Assembly: GCA_030706745.1 (NCBI GenBank)
Contig: JAUZNX010000005.1
Location: forward strand, 1 to 64,000
DNA: 64,000 nt
Origin: Bacteroidota bacterium
GTDB lineage: Bacteria; Bacteroidota; Ignavibacteria; Palsa-1295
Direction of reading: 5' to 3'
Part shown: positions 33,396 to 43,118 of the stretch, in pieces
How the letters are laid out: each line of letters starts with the position of its first letter
How positions within the stretch are numbered: position 1 is the stretch's first letter
The notes under the pieces: model-generated
What the model saw: the letters and a program-made list of their open reading frames with translations, nothing else
The model's database searches: none
Told to the model about the DNA's origin: nothing
Program-made: the position numbers and the translations under genes

Positions 33396-35809
33396 TAGAA
33401 TTTGCAGCTTAGCCCAAATGTCGGAATGATCGGAAAGAGTGTGATCTGGTGCAGCGAATATGGCGGCACAGTCGTGTTGCTGTAATTGTAATTGCTGTAA
33501 TCACGCTCGACGTACTCGGCAAAGACATTCTTTTGATTGTACGCATTATATATATTGATCGACACTTGCCACGGCAACGAGAACCACGAGAATGAATGCG
33601 TGAAGTTCAAATCGAGTTTGTGAAAGGCCGGAAGTCTCCAGCCGTTGCGCGAAGAATATTCGGTGTTATTCCCGTATTGATAATTGAATGAGTTTTGCGG
33701 ATCGGGACTAAACCCGTATTGTCCCGTTGGCATCGTGTAGGCCTGCCCGGTCGAGTAGGTCCACGTCGCGCCGAACTCCCAGGTCTCGCCAATGCGATAC
33801 GTGAAAACGGCCTGAATATCGTGCCGCTCATCATAGCGCGGATAAAAGGGAAGGCCATTGTTGAGTTCTGGAAATAGCCGCGACGTCCAGGAGAGCGTAT
33901 ATCCGAGCCAACCCGTAAAGGGTCCGATCTGTCGGTTGAGGAAGAACTCGATGCCATACGCTTCGCCGGTTCCACTGGTGAACGCGGACTCGAGTGGTAC
34001 ATCGAGCGAGAACGATGCCGTATCCTTATACTCGTACAAGTTTTTCATCGACTTGTAGTATCCTTCGACCGAAAAGAAATACTCGTTATCGAACAGATGG
34101 GTTTGCACGCCAAGCACGTATTGCGTTGCTTGCTCTGGTTTAATTTCTTTCGTCGAAGGAAACCACACGTCAGTTGGCAGCGTGATATCGTTGCGGGTAA
34201 TCAGATGTAAAAACTGATTGCCCATGGAGAACGCGCCGGTCAGTTGTACGTCTGAAGTCAGGTTATATGCCAGCGCCACACGCGGCTCGACGCGGAAGTA
34301 TCCGCCATCCTGAAAATAGTAAAGTCGCGTGCCAATGTTGCTCGAGAGTGCGGGCGTGATCTTCCATTCGTCCTGCCCATAAAGGGCGGCATCAATTGAA
34401 TTGAAGATCGTCGGCGTCTGATCGATCCGGGCGAAATCGCCGATGCTGGCCGAAGCATCAGCGCGGAATCGGTGCTCGGTCGCCTCAAGACCAAACTTCA
34501 TCGTATGCTCATCGCTCGGGAAGTATTGCGCTTCGCCACGCAGCATGTAGTCCCGCACGCCCGAAACCGACTTGAAATTATTATCGCTCGGCGCGCCGAC
34601 ATGCGTATCTTCCAAGTCGGCGTTGAAAACATAATCGGTATAGATCGCGCTGAAGTTTGTAAACAGCGATGGGCTCATGATGTGCCACCAGCGGATATTC
34701 GCGGTAGAGTTGCCCCAGAAAATATCGGAGACTAACGAATCCTGTGGTGCCGAGAACACATCGCGTCCAAAGTACCCGCTGACGAACAGATGATCGGTCT
34801 CGCCAAGTTTGAAATTGATTTTACCGTTGAGATCGTAAAAATAATAGTCCGGTGTAATGGTATTCGGATCGGGTTTCGGTGCGAGCGCGAGCAAGAGATC
34901 CAAATACATACGCCGGCCCGAGAGCATGAACGTCGAGTTCTCACCCAGTGGTCCTTCGACCGTCAGCCGCGAATTGATCATACTGACGCCCGCTGTGCCC
35001 GAGATTTTCTCTTTTGTCCCTTCTTTCATCGTGAGATCGAGCACGCTCGAAAGCCGTCCGCCATATTCCGCCGGGAATGCGCCTTTGATAAGGTGGATGT
35101 CTTGAATCGCATCCGAATTGAACGTGCTCATGAACCCGGCCAGATGCGAGGGATTATAAACGATGACGCCATCGAGCAAATTGAGATTCTGGTCCGGCGA
35201 GCCACCGCGTACATAGAGTCCGCTTGAAATCTCGCTCGATTGCTTGACGCCCGGCAGCAGTTGCAGTGCGCGAAAGATGTCCGTCTCACCACTGAGCGCG
35301 GGTAAATGCTGGAGCATCTCCGGCTTAACATCCACGGAGCTGATCCGCTGCGTCGGCTTTGGCTCTCGGTCGCCGGTCACGACAATCTCCTTTTCTTTCA
35401 CTTCCAGATCGAGGTGGATATCGATGCGGAGCGATTGGTCCGCAATCGTGACACGGCGGGTGTCCCGCTTGTATCCGAGCGCCTTAATGACGAGGAAGTA
35501 ATGTCCCGGCGGGACCTTCGCCAGCGAAAAAAATCCGAACTTGTTCGTGATTGCTCCACGGATCGGGTGTTTTAGTGCGTCGGCAACAGGCAGCGGACTT
35601 GCGACGGAAGTCGTATCGAGAAAGATCATCACCGCCGTCCCAATGGATGCTTCGCCGGACGTTCGGTCGGTAACGACACCGGCAATGGAGAAGGCCTGAG
35701 TTTGTGCCGATGCAGTGCTCATATCCAGACCGGTACTGACGAAAAAGATCGAAAGTACCAGGACTGCTGGAAGCATCGGAACATATTGCCATCGCATGGT
35801 TACAATCAC
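33395..35809 (-). CDS. TonB-dependent receptor with carboxypeptidase-regulatory-like domain
   Basis: 804 residues. Signal peptide, then a carboxypeptidase-regulatory-like domain (FSIAGVVTDRTSGEASIGTAV...), a plug domain (LSGETDIFRALQLLPGVKQSSEISSGLYVRGGSPDQNLNLLDGVIVYNPSHL, AEYGGRLSSVLDL) and a C-terminal 22-strand-type barrel ending in an aromatic residue (SCKF). This FecA/SusC-like class takes up large ligands through the outer membrane using TonB energy; the ligand is unknown. The start is either GTG 35809 or the ATG four codons later. It is coupled to the DUF4249 gene by a one-base stop/start overlap. A paralogous pair lies at 38176-41363. Confidence 0.93.
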   Translation of the reverse strand: MIVTMRWQYVPMLPAVLVLSIFFVSTGLDMSTASAQTQAFSIAGVVTDRTSGEASIGTAVMIFLDTTSVASPLPVADALKHPIRGAITNKFGFFSLAKVPPGHYFLVIKALGYKRDTRRVTIADQSLRIDIHLDLEVKEKEIVVTGDREPKPTQRISSVDVKPEMLQHLPALSGETDIFRALQLLPGVKQSSEISSGLYVRGGSPDQNLNLLDGVIVYNPSHLAGFMSTFNSDAIQDIHLIKGAFPAEYGGRLSSVLDLTMKEGTKEKISGTAGVSMINSRLTVEGPLGENSTFMLSGRRMYLDLLLALAPKPDPNTITPDYYFYDLNGKINFKLGETDHLFVSGYFGRDVFSAPQDSLVSDIFWGNSTANIRWWHIMSPSLFTNFSAIYTDYVFNADLEDTHVGAPSDNNFKSVSGVRDYMLRGEAQYFPSDEHTMKFGLEATEHRFRADASASIGDFARIDQTPTIFNSIDAALYGQDEWKITPALSSNIGTRLYYFQDGGYFRVEPRVALAYNLTSDVQLTGAFSMGNQFLHLITRNDITLPTDVWFPSTKEIKPEQATQYVLGVQTHLFDNEYFFSVEGYYKSMKNLYEYKDTASFSLDVPLESAFTSGTGEAYGIEFFLNRQIGPFTGWLGYTLSWTSRLFPELNNGLPFYPRYDERHDIQAVFTYRIGETWEFGATWTYSTGQAYTMPTGQYGFSPDPQNSFNYQYGNNTEYSSRNGWRLPAFHKLDLNFTHSFSWFSLPWQVSINIYNAYNQKNVFAEYVERDYSNYNYSNTTVPPYSLHQITLFPIIPTFGLSCKF

Positions 35810-36026
35810 ACGAGAATGGGGTTAAGTGTGGCACCGGGATCCTTGGGGCCAGGAGCTACAATCCGGAAATTTATCTTAGAATTCCGGGTTTCTGCCATGG
35901 CATCAGTGTCCTGCATCGCCCCGTTCGAGTGTCTAATCGTTAGGGAAGGTGGTTGATTCTGCCGGACCAACGTGGACTATCCTCATTTTTGCCGTTCTTT
36001 TGTCATTTTTTAGGAATTTTGTCGTA

Positions 36027-37475
36027 ATGTTTTTTCCAAAAGCTTTCCGCGTCTCGGCGGTACTTCTATTTTCGGTCTTTCTTTTCCTTGCGGCATATTC
36101 CGTGAATCAGGTCATCGCGACCTCCTCGGGAGTCATTGGTCAATCACGCATTGGTTGCAGCGGCCTGGGGTGTCATGGCGCGGTATCGAGCGCAACCATC
36201 GTGAAAATCTGGACGGACTCCAGCTCGATTGTCGTCGGTCAGACCTATATATTTCATTTTTCGGTCGCAAATCCATCCGAGCGTGGCGGAGGATGCGATA
36301 TTTCGGTCGATAATGGCGCAAAGCTCGCAACCTCCGGCACCGGGTTGCAACTCTATAGTAACGAGTTGACACACTACTCGCCCCGGACGTTCAGCGGCGA
36401 CTCGGCGGTCTGGACCTTCAAATATACGCCGACGAAAACGGGTACAGCGCACATTTATGGCGCCGGTAATGCCGTGAACCTGAATGGGAATGCGGATGCT
36501 AACGATCATTCCAACATCACGATCTTTACTCTGACGGTGCAAGCTCCCGCGGGGCCACATGCTGTATTGCCAACGGTCCTTCGCGATACGGTCAGGGTCG
36601 GCGACACGGTCACCAATACGGTTTGGCTGCATAACACGGGTACGGCTCCATTGATGATCAATCACTACGGACTCAAATTCGGGGCGATGTACTCCTTGCT
36701 CGATACATCCGCGCGAACGATCGCGGTTGGCGATAGTGCTCCGATTCGTCTGGAGTTTCATCCGCAAAGCCGGGCTACGTATGCGGATTCGCTTCGTATC
36801 TATAGCAACGACGCGTTAGGCGTGACCGAAATGTCATTGGCTGGCATCGGCACGGCAGGAAAGCTGCAGTTCGATGCTACCCTAATTCAATTCTGGCAGG
36901 TTCCACTGTCAGCGTTTAGTATCCAGCACGGTCTCATCAAGAATGTTGGCAACGGGCCGCTTACAATTGCGAGCATCACTGTTGCATCACCGAGCGGCGC
37001 GTTCAAATTTGTGGGACTCGGTGAATCTCGCGACTTTCCCACTACGCTCTCATCTGTTGGATTGGGGAATGCCACTGCGGACACATTCAGCTTTTCACCA
37101 GTATCGCTTTCTCCGGATACCGCGATTGTCACATTTCACTTTTTTGAAACCGCTATCGCGCGAGATACGACGATCATGCTGATCGGGAGCGGCAAACCGC
37201 AAGCTGCGGTCGCTGTTCCAACGACACCCATCGCGGAGTTACTGATCTCGCCCAATCCCTCAAATGGAGAGTGTGTCGTTCGAACAACTGCGGATTTGGG
37301 TGAGTCTGCGATCGAAGTTCTTGACTTCGCGGGGCATAGTGTATTCAGTGAATCCATTCACTTGAATGGGGCGGTTCCTCTGGATCTTTCCGTCCTCCCG
37401 AATGGGGCCTACATCGTTCGGATTCGTTCGACAACCGGCGCAGTTTCCGTTCGGCGAATAGTAATTGAACGGTAG
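36027..37475 (+). CDS. Secreted choice-of-anchor-type protein with T9SS sorting domain
   Basis: 482 residues from ATG 36027, chosen because it gives a compact signal peptide (FFPKAFRVSAVLLFSVFLFLAAYS). The mature start SRIGCSGLGCHGAVSSATIVKI, with paired cysteines and a CHG motif, resembles the choice-of-anchor V region. One or two ASH/Ig-like domains follow (RVGDTVTNTVWLHNTGTAPLMI; LIKNVGNGPLTIASITV). The C-terminus is a T9SS sorting domain (LLISPNPSNGECVVRT, VLDFAGHSVFSE, NGAYIVRIRS). A surface structural or adhesion role is likely. Confidence 0.75.
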   Translation: MFFPKAFRVSAVLLFSVFLFLAAYSVNQVIATSSGVIGQSRIGCSGLGCHGAVSSATIVKIWTDSSSIVVGQTYIFHFSVANPSERGGGCDISVDNGAKLATSGTGLQLYSNELTHYSPRTFSGDSAVWTFKYTPTKTGTAHIYGAGNAVNLNGNADANDHSNITIFTLTVQAPAGPHAVLPTVLRDTVRVGDTVTNTVWLHNTGTAPLMINHYGLKFGAMYSLLDTSARTIAVGDSAPIRLEFHPQSRATYADSLRIYSNDALGVTEMSLAGIGTAGKLQFDATLIQFWQVPLSAFSIQHGLIKNVGNGPLTIASITVASPSGAFKFVGLGESRDFPTTLSSVGLGNATADTFSFSPVSLSPDTAIVTFHFFETAIARDTTIMLIGSGKPQAAVAVPTTPIAELLISPNPSNGECVVRTTADLGESAIEVLDFAGHSVFSESIHLNGAVPLDLSVLPNGAYIVRIRSTTGAVSVRRIVIER

Positions 37476-37553
37476 GGCGCTCAACGCTCAGCACTTCTGG
37501 CCAAATGACCATGACTGCTTTGGAAGGCTCACATTTTGCATAAGGGTCGCACG

Positions 37554-38126
37554 ATGATACTGAAGTCAACCTTATTCCTAATACTCATCCTTAGCGGAGC
37601 GTGCAAAATGAACTCGCAGCAGCGATCCTACGCCGACACATCGGCGACTATGGTGATGGCGCAGACCATGACGATGACATCGAATGCCTTCAAGAACGAC
37701 GAGAGTATTCCACAGCGATACTCCTGTCAGGGCGATAATCTTTCACCGGCTCTTTCATGGGGCAACACCCCGAACGGCACCAACAGCTACGCACTCGTGT
37801 GCGAAGATCCCGATGCGCCACACGGGACATTCATTCACTGGGTCGTCTACAACATTCCGGCTGGCGAGCACGGACTTGGTGAGAATATTCCGAAAAAAAA
37901 TGTCCTTCCGAATGGCACGCGGCAAGGCAAGAACGGTGCCGGACAGACCGGCTATTCAGGACCATGCCCACCGGCAGGCAAAGCGCACAGATATTACTTC
38001 CGATTGTATGCGCTCGATAGCCATATCAACATTGCCGGTGATGTTACTCGCGATAAGCTTATGAGTGCGATCGAAGGCCACGTTCTTGGTGAAGGGGAGA
38101 TCATGGGGACTTACCAGCGGCAGTAA
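37554..38126 (+). CDS. YbhB/YbcL-type PEBP-family lipoprotein
   Basis: 190 residues from ATG 37554, giving a lipoprotein signal (LKSTLFLILILSGAC). The phosphatidylethanolamine-binding-protein fold is shown by SPALSWGNTPNGTNSYALVCEDPDAPHGTFIHWVVYNIPA (DPDAP-x-F-x-HW motif) and TGYSGPCPPAGKAHRYYFRLYALD (GPCPP...H-YYF). Bacterial YbhB/YbcL proteins have an anion-binding pocket but unclear function; most are cytoplasmic or periplasmic, so lipid anchoring is a variation. Three 7-base units (GCGCTCA, ACGCTCA, GCACTTC) can be read just after the preceding stop codon, too few to be sure. Confidence 0.88.
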   Translation: MILKSTLFLILILSGACKMNSQQRSYADTSATMVMAQTMTMTSNAFKNDESIPQRYSCQGDNLSPALSWGNTPNGTNSYALVCEDPDAPHGTFIHWVVYNIPAGEHGLGENIPKKNVLPNGTRQGKNGAGQTGYSGPCPPAGKAHRYYFRLYALDSHINIAGDVTRDKLMSAIEGHVLGEGEIMGTYQRQ

Positions 38127-38175
38127 ATCCTGAGCACTCATCGTTTCAATAACCGATGGGTGAATAGGTTGGTGT

Positions 38176-39003
38176 TTACTTTAGATAGACCATTTTCGAA
38201 GCCCGTGCTGCGCTTCCGAAAATCCCAAGGCCGCCAGTAATGTGCAATGTGTTGTTATTGAATTGCGAGCGAGCAAGGTAGAGTCCAAGGACATATTCTT
38301 CGAAATTTCTATCGAGCGCAAGCGCCCGGATCACGTTTGGCCCAAAATACATATACTGCTGCCAGACGACTTGCTCATCCGTTGAAAGAATAAAAAAGCG
38401 GTACCGGGCCTGTGCAAGTGTGTCGCTGTTCAGCGAGGCGCGACCGAGAATGCGATCCGATGTATCGAGCGAGAGTGCTTCGGTCCCATAGCCGGCTGAG
38501 TTGGGACTTGCCGACCAAAAGAGATGAATCCCAGGACTTGTTAGACTGTCTATATCGACTGTTCCCGGGTAAATAATCGAATCAACATCGGTGAGTGAGA
38601 GTCGTTGCCCGCGGAATGTTACCGAATCGAGTCGGATCGCATCCGGTACCGTTGTCTCTGACGTCGCGACTTGTCCGAGCGCCTCAACGCGGAGCCGGTA
38701 AGTTTTCCCGGGCTGAATCACGATCGGTACATTAGAGATATAGCGACCGTGGACAGGGCCAGCGGCTTCGATAAGCGGATAGGTGCTGTCTCCGTTAGCG
38801 AGCGTGACTCGCGCGCCGCTCACGCGATCATCCCCGCTCGATTCCCTGACAGCGATAGTTCGGCGAACCACAATAGAATCCACCGGTTCATTCGCATACA
38901 GAAATCCCTGCACCACGATTTGTGGCGTGAACGTCGATTCTGTCACCGACAAGCAACCGGACAGAATGAGTAACATGGATAAATGACGAATGACAAATGA
39001 CAA
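38176..39003 (-). CDS. DUF4249-family lipoprotein (second copy)
   Basis: 275 residues from TTG 39003, which yields a lipoprotein signal (SFVIRHLSMLLILSGC) with a basic n-region; the ATG at 38976 would leave only seven residues before the cysteine. Family features: TPQIVVQGFLYANEPVDSIVVRRTIAVRE, SGARVTLANGDSTYPLIEA, PGKTYRLRVEALGQVATSETTVPDAI. The n-region and TTG start are encoded by the heptad element at 38985-39086 that separates it from its TonB receptor. An even longer frame exists upstream but only translates the repeat. Confidence 0.8.
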   Translation of the reverse strand: MSFVIRHLSMLLILSGCLSVTESTFTPQIVVQGFLYANEPVDSIVVRRTIAVRESSGDDRVSGARVTLANGDSTYPLIEAAGPVHGRYISNVPIVIQPGKTYRLRVEALGQVATSETTVPDAIRLDSVTFRGQRLSLTDVDSIIYPGTVDIDSLTSPGIHLFWSASPNSAGYGTEALSLDTSDRILGRASLNSDTLAQARYRFFILSTDEQVVWQQYMYFGPNVIRALALDRNFEEYVLGLYLARSQFNNNTLHITGGLGIFGSAARASKMVYLK

Positions 39004-39086
39004 ATAGAATAGCTTCGGATCGGCGGAGGCATTTGCTGTGCCCGATACGCAGTTTGTCATTCGCAATTTGTCATTTGTCATTAGTA
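38985..39086. repeat. Mirrored heptad element between a TonB receptor and its lipoprotein
   Basis: Left arm: GACGAAT, GACAAAT, GACAAAT (38985-39005). Right arm: GTTTGTC, ATTCGCA, ATTTGTC, ATTTGTC, ATTAGTA (39052-39086), 7-base register; ATTTGTC is the reverse complement of GACAAAT. The spacer is 46 bases. The receptor's stop codon (39081-39083) lies in ATTAGTA and the lipoprotein's TTG (39003) lies in the left arm. The paralogous receptor/lipoprotein pair at 33395 has no such element and overlaps by one base. Confidence 0.8.
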
Positions 39087-41363
39087 ACTGACCTCCATTC
39101 CAAGCGTCGGAATAATCGGTAGCAGCAATACATCCGAGATTTCGGGTGGCTGTTTCTGCGTATCGACGACGCGGAACCACACGTTCCGGTGGCTGTAGAG
39201 ATTAAAGACATCAAGCGAAGCCTTGGCAGGTTTGCCAAAGAATGAAAAGGAATATGTTAGGCTGGCATCTGCGCGGTGATAGTCCGGCAATCGCAGGGCG
39301 CCCATCATACCCGGAATATCGAGATTGCCTTCATACCCCGTCTCGTCGAATCCTACGTGATAATAACCCAGCACGGATGTATATGCCTGCCCGGTTGCGT
39401 AGCTCCACGTAGCGCCGATTTGCCAGCGGTCGGAGAGTTTATAGTTAAGGACGAGCTGAATATCGTGCCGCTGATCGTACTTCGGATAAAACGCTTGTCC
39501 ATTGTTGAGTTGCGGGATCTGTTCGGTGACCCAGGAGAGTGTGTATCCGATCCAGCCATTGAGGTCGCCGACTTGCTTGCGGAAGAGCAATTCCAGTCCG
39601 TATGCTTCGCCGGTGCCGCGCGGGAAAAGTTGCGTGATGTCGTTGGTCAGAAATTTCGTCTCGTCATATTCCACGATGTTCTTGAGTCGTTTGTAGTACA
39701 ACTCGCACGAAGCGAAATATGCATCGCCTATAACATCCGGGACTGGATATCCGCTGATTCCCAGGATGTATTGCGTGCTCTGGCTCGGAGGCAGCGGCGA
39801 AGTACCCGGCACCCAAAGATCGAAAAAGGTAAATTCGCCTGCAGTTACCAGATGCAGAAACTGATGGTACATTCCAGTCGAAGCCTTCAGCGTCCAGAGA
39901 GGACTTAACTGATACGCGATCGTCAATCGTGGATCGATCGTGATTGCGCTGGCGACATCGAGCCACTCAGCTCGCATTCCACCGGTCGCCGTAATCTTGT
40001 CATTCGGTTTCCACTCATCCTGCGCGTATGCCGCAAGATAATTAGGGACGCCGCCAGTATCATTGAGCGGCTTGTTGGTCGTCCCAAGCGTATTGAAGAA
40101 TGTAAACTGAAATCGTGACACACTGGCGCCCATGCGGATATCGTGCTGATTATTTAGCCGCCAATCCAAGTCTTCCGAAATGGAAAACTCTTGAATGCCA
40201 TTGTCGAACTCGAACGGACTGGAGGTCAGATTGCCAAGTGATTGCGAAGAGTATGCGGAGTAGCCAGCAAAGGTCCGGGCAAATAGCGTCGGCGAAAAGA
40301 TGTGTGTCCAGTCGGCGCTGGCGAGTTGGTTACCCCATGTGAGCGTAATATCGACAACACCATTAGATGGCACGTGTAAATGATCGGCACCCAGGTACCC
40401 GGAGATACTCAGCCGGTCCTTTGGGCCCAAATCCTGATCGATTTTCGCATTCAGATCATAAAAATAATAGCGCGGAAGCTGGATCGAATCACTGAAGAGC
40501 TTATCGGCGTGCGTGAGATTCAAAAACGCATCGACGTAGGTGCGCCGTCCGCTGATAAGCGCCGATCCATTCAAGAGAGGAAACTCAAGCGTTTGCCGAG
40601 CGCTGATCAGACTGATCGAGGTCTTCCCATGCAGCGCATTGCGATCTCCTTCGCGTGTCGTCACATTGAGGACGCCGGTGAGTCTTCCACCGTATTCCGG
40701 TGGGTATCCGCCCTTTATCAGATCGACATCCTTAATTGCATCGGTATTGAATGTGCTAAAGAATCCGAATAAGTGTGAGGGATTATACACGACATTATGA
40801 TCGAGCAGGATTAAGTTTTGGTCGGGCGCACCCCCGCGGATGTAGAGTCCACTCGAGACTTCGCTGAGGGCCTTGACTCCGGGCAGCAGCTGGAGCACCC
40901 GAAATAGATCGCTCTCGCCGCCGATGGCCGGTACACTGGAGATGATCTGCGGAGTGAGCATAATCCGGCTTACGCTCGTCCGCTCGGCCTCTCGCTCCTT
41001 CTCGCCTTGCACGATCACTTCTTTGCCTTGCACGTTTTGGGTTCGCAGCCGGAAGTTCAGGACGCGCCGTTCACCAGCCACGAGCGTGATTGTTCGTGCT
41101 TCGACTGCATACCCGAGCAGGTGCACTTCGACGCCCAGTACTCCCGATGGCAAATTATCGATGTGATAATTGCCTGCCGTGTCGGCAATCGCTCCCGTAT
41201 GGAGCGATCGAAGCTCGATGCGAGCGCCTGCCAGTGCCTCGCCTGTGGTGGAATCGCGAACGCTGCCCTGAAGCGTTGCCGATGACTGAGCGCGGAGAGT
41301 TGTCTGCATCCAGAGCAGAGCAATCACAGAAACAAAAGCTAATCTCGCGGTCATCAACCTCAT
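39081..41363 (-). CDS. TonB-dependent receptor with carboxypeptidase-regulatory-like domain (second copy)
   Basis: 760 residues. Signal peptide (cleavage near LRAQS), carboxypeptidase-regulatory-like domain (LQGSVRDSTTGEALAGARIELRSL), plug (SVPAIGGESDLFRVLQLLPGVKALSEVSSGLYIRGGAPDQNLILLD, PPEYGGRLTGVLNV) and barrel with the typical TWSYATGQAYT segment near the end, which is also present in the paralogue at 33395. Its ATG overlaps the stop of a GT-C membrane protein (ATGA), so the receptor is translationally linked to the glycosylation locus, which suggests a glycan-related ligand (inference). Confidence 0.92.
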   Translation of the reverse strand: MRLMTARLAFVSVIALLWMQTTLRAQSSATLQGSVRDSTTGEALAGARIELRSLHTGAIADTAGNYHIDNLPSGVLGVEVHLLGYAVEARTITLVAGERRVLNFRLRTQNVQGKEVIVQGEKEREAERTSVSRIMLTPQIISSVPAIGGESDLFRVLQLLPGVKALSEVSSGLYIRGGAPDQNLILLDHNVVYNPSHLFGFFSTFNTDAIKDVDLIKGGYPPEYGGRLTGVLNVTTREGDRNALHGKTSISLISARQTLEFPLLNGSALISGRRTYVDAFLNLTHADKLFSDSIQLPRYYFYDLNAKIDQDLGPKDRLSISGYLGADHLHVPSNGVVDITLTWGNQLASADWTHIFSPTLFARTFAGYSAYSSQSLGNLTSSPFEFDNGIQEFSISEDLDWRLNNQHDIRMGASVSRFQFTFFNTLGTTNKPLNDTGGVPNYLAAYAQDEWKPNDKITATGGMRAEWLDVASAITIDPRLTIAYQLSPLWTLKASTGMYHQFLHLVTAGEFTFFDLWVPGTSPLPPSQSTQYILGISGYPVPDVIGDAYFASCELYYKRLKNIVEYDETKFLTNDITQLFPRGTGEAYGLELLFRKQVGDLNGWIGYTLSWVTEQIPQLNNGQAFYPKYDQRHDIQLVLNYKLSDRWQIGATWSYATGQAYTSVLGYYHVGFDETGYEGNLDIPGMMGALRLPDYHRADASLTYSFSFFGKPAKASLDVFNLYSHRNVWFRVVDTQKQPPEISDVLLLPIIPTLGMEVSY

Positions 41364-43093
41364 TTGCGCAAAAGAATCCAGGAGCCTGCCCGGACTGAAT
41401 CCATCGTAGTATCGGCGGTAAGAGATAGCCCCTCGGGCCGGAAGGTCCGATAGACTTGGAAGCGGTCGAGTGGAAGCCGCGTAAACGAGGGTGGAAGTTG
41501 TTGCGTGTCAATCGGCTCGAGGATGGGTTCACCTTGCACGTCACGCAAGCCGCATTGCATGATGAGAATATCTCTGCTGTGCAGCGCTGTGCTGGTGAAG
41601 TAGTCCATCGAACCAATTCGTGGGGCTTCAACAGTGTCACGCCACGCCATGGCGGCGCGAATAAATGCACCGGGCATCGATGCGAGACGGCCAACACCCC
41701 ATTGGCGCGCCAGCCTTCGAACCTCCAATACGCTGTAGGGAGTTCGCTCGCCGGAGTAAGGCTGTGCGGAGAACTCGAAATGGTTGAAGTCCGCAAGTGA
41801 GTCCTGAGCATCGATACCGGCGGCACGCGAGTAATACTGCGAGAAGCCCAAATAATATGCGCCAATCGGCTCTGGAATGAGCCAGTAGCCATGGCGGCCG
41901 TCATGTTCGAGATCGGTCACAGTTCTCGCGATCGCGGAAGCGTCGGTATCGTTTTTCAGGTAAGTCCAGTACGACCGGTAGGACTTGTATGCTCCCATCA
42001 GGAATATTCCTATACTCGCTCCCAACACAAGCGCAATCCCTGCCCGGAGCCACCGGCGCTTTGCGGCAATCAGCTCTTGAATGGCGTAAGCCGAGAGTCC
42101 TGCCAGGAGCATGCACCCGAGTGGGACACAGACAAGTAAGTAGCGTTCAAATGTTCGTCCAAGAAAGATCACAGTGACGAGATAACCCAAGATAAAGAGA
42201 GCGCTATGACCGAGCGACTGCGCGCGCATTTCCCTCGCTCGCAGCGCAATTGCGATGGCTGCGAAGAGTATCACCTCGCTCGCTCCGAACAATACAAGAT
42301 GCAATTTCGACTCGAAGTAGAACGCCGAGAGCGTGACATTATAACTGCCCCCTTTTTCGAGAAACGCGGAAAGCCAGATTGGGGCATCATACGGCCAAAT
42401 TGCGAGTGTGGCAATTGCCCCAAGCGCCATTGCCGCGAGGCAGGCGACCGCCGGCCCAACCCGGTATCGTCCCGCGAGAACTCCCGCCAGGAGCCAAAGG
42501 GCGCCAGGGACCACCGCATTGTACTTAGCCAGGAATGCGAGTGCCCAGATCAGTGCCACAATGCTCATGTTCCGGATTCCAGGCCAACCCGAGGTTTTCG
42601 AGAACAGGATCCGATCAAATGCCAGCCATCCGCAAAGAATAAAGAATACTTGGAACGGATCGGAGAAGAGAACGCGGCTAAAAGCCACTGCGAACGGATG
42701 CAGAGCATACAGGATCGCGCTGGCCGATGCGACACGTGCGCCAAACATTCGGCGTGTGAGAAAATACAACGGAATGATCGTCGCCACTCCGGCGATCGCG
42801 GCTGGTAACCGGAGGAGCGTCGGATCGGCAAGACCTCTCAGGCCAAGCAGTTGGCCGACGCTCCAGACGAACGGTGCATTTGAAATCGCATCCCACATCG
42901 GCGTGTGATTTCGCAGTATGTCCCGCGCGCCGACGGCAACAAACGCCTCGTCGATCAGTAGCGAGTGTGCACCCAACATCCAAAGCCGCACGAAGGCACC
43001 TGCCAAGAGCGCGATTCCAAGCAGCCAGGGCGTTCCTCCCGTCAGAGCGGGGGCCGGTTTTGGCAAGATGTGCTTAGAAGCGCGCATTTTCAT
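41360..43093 (-). CDS. GT-C fold (GT39/ArnT-like) membrane glycosyltransferase
   Basis: 577 residues with about ten or more membrane helices. The first periplasmic loop has the acidic pair expected for GT39/PMT-type catalysis (SLLIDEAFVAVGARDI, Asp-Glu near residue 49), followed by TLLRLPAAIAGVATIIPLYFLTRRMFG, a classic segment of the ArnT/PMT_2 family. The C-terminal ~150 residues form a soluble periplasmic domain. Such enzymes transfer sugar from polyprenyl phosphate to lipid or protein acceptors; the acceptor is unknown. It overlaps the TonB receptor start by 4 bases and lies only 25 bases from a divergent GT-C gene. Confidence 0.85.
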   Translation of the reverse strand: MKMRASKHILPKPAPALTGGTPWLLGIALLAGAFVRLWMLGAHSLLIDEAFVAVGARDILRNHTPMWDAISNAPFVWSVGQLLGLRGLADPTLLRLPAAIAGVATIIPLYFLTRRMFGARVASASAILYALHPFAVAFSRVLFSDPFQVFFILCGWLAFDRILFSKTSGWPGIRNMSIVALIWALAFLAKYNAVVPGALWLLAGVLAGRYRVGPAVACLAAMALGAIATLAIWPYDAPIWLSAFLEKGGSYNVTLSAFYFESKLHLVLFGASEVILFAAIAIALRAREMRAQSLGHSALFILGYLVTVIFLGRTFERYLLVCVPLGCMLLAGLSAYAIQELIAAKRRWLRAGIALVLGASIGIFLMGAYKSYRSYWTYLKNDTDASAIARTVTDLEHDGRHGYWLIPEPIGAYYLGFSQYYSRAAGIDAQDSLADFNHFEFSAQPYSGERTPYSVLEVRRLARQWGVGRLASMPGAFIRAAMAWRDTVEAPRIGSMDYFTSTALHSRDILIMQCGLRDVQGEPILEPIDTQQLPPSFTRLPLDRFQVYRTFRPEGLSLTADTTMDSVRAGSWILLRK

Positions 43094-43118
43094 CCTTGGT
43101 TACTCGTTACATATCGGT

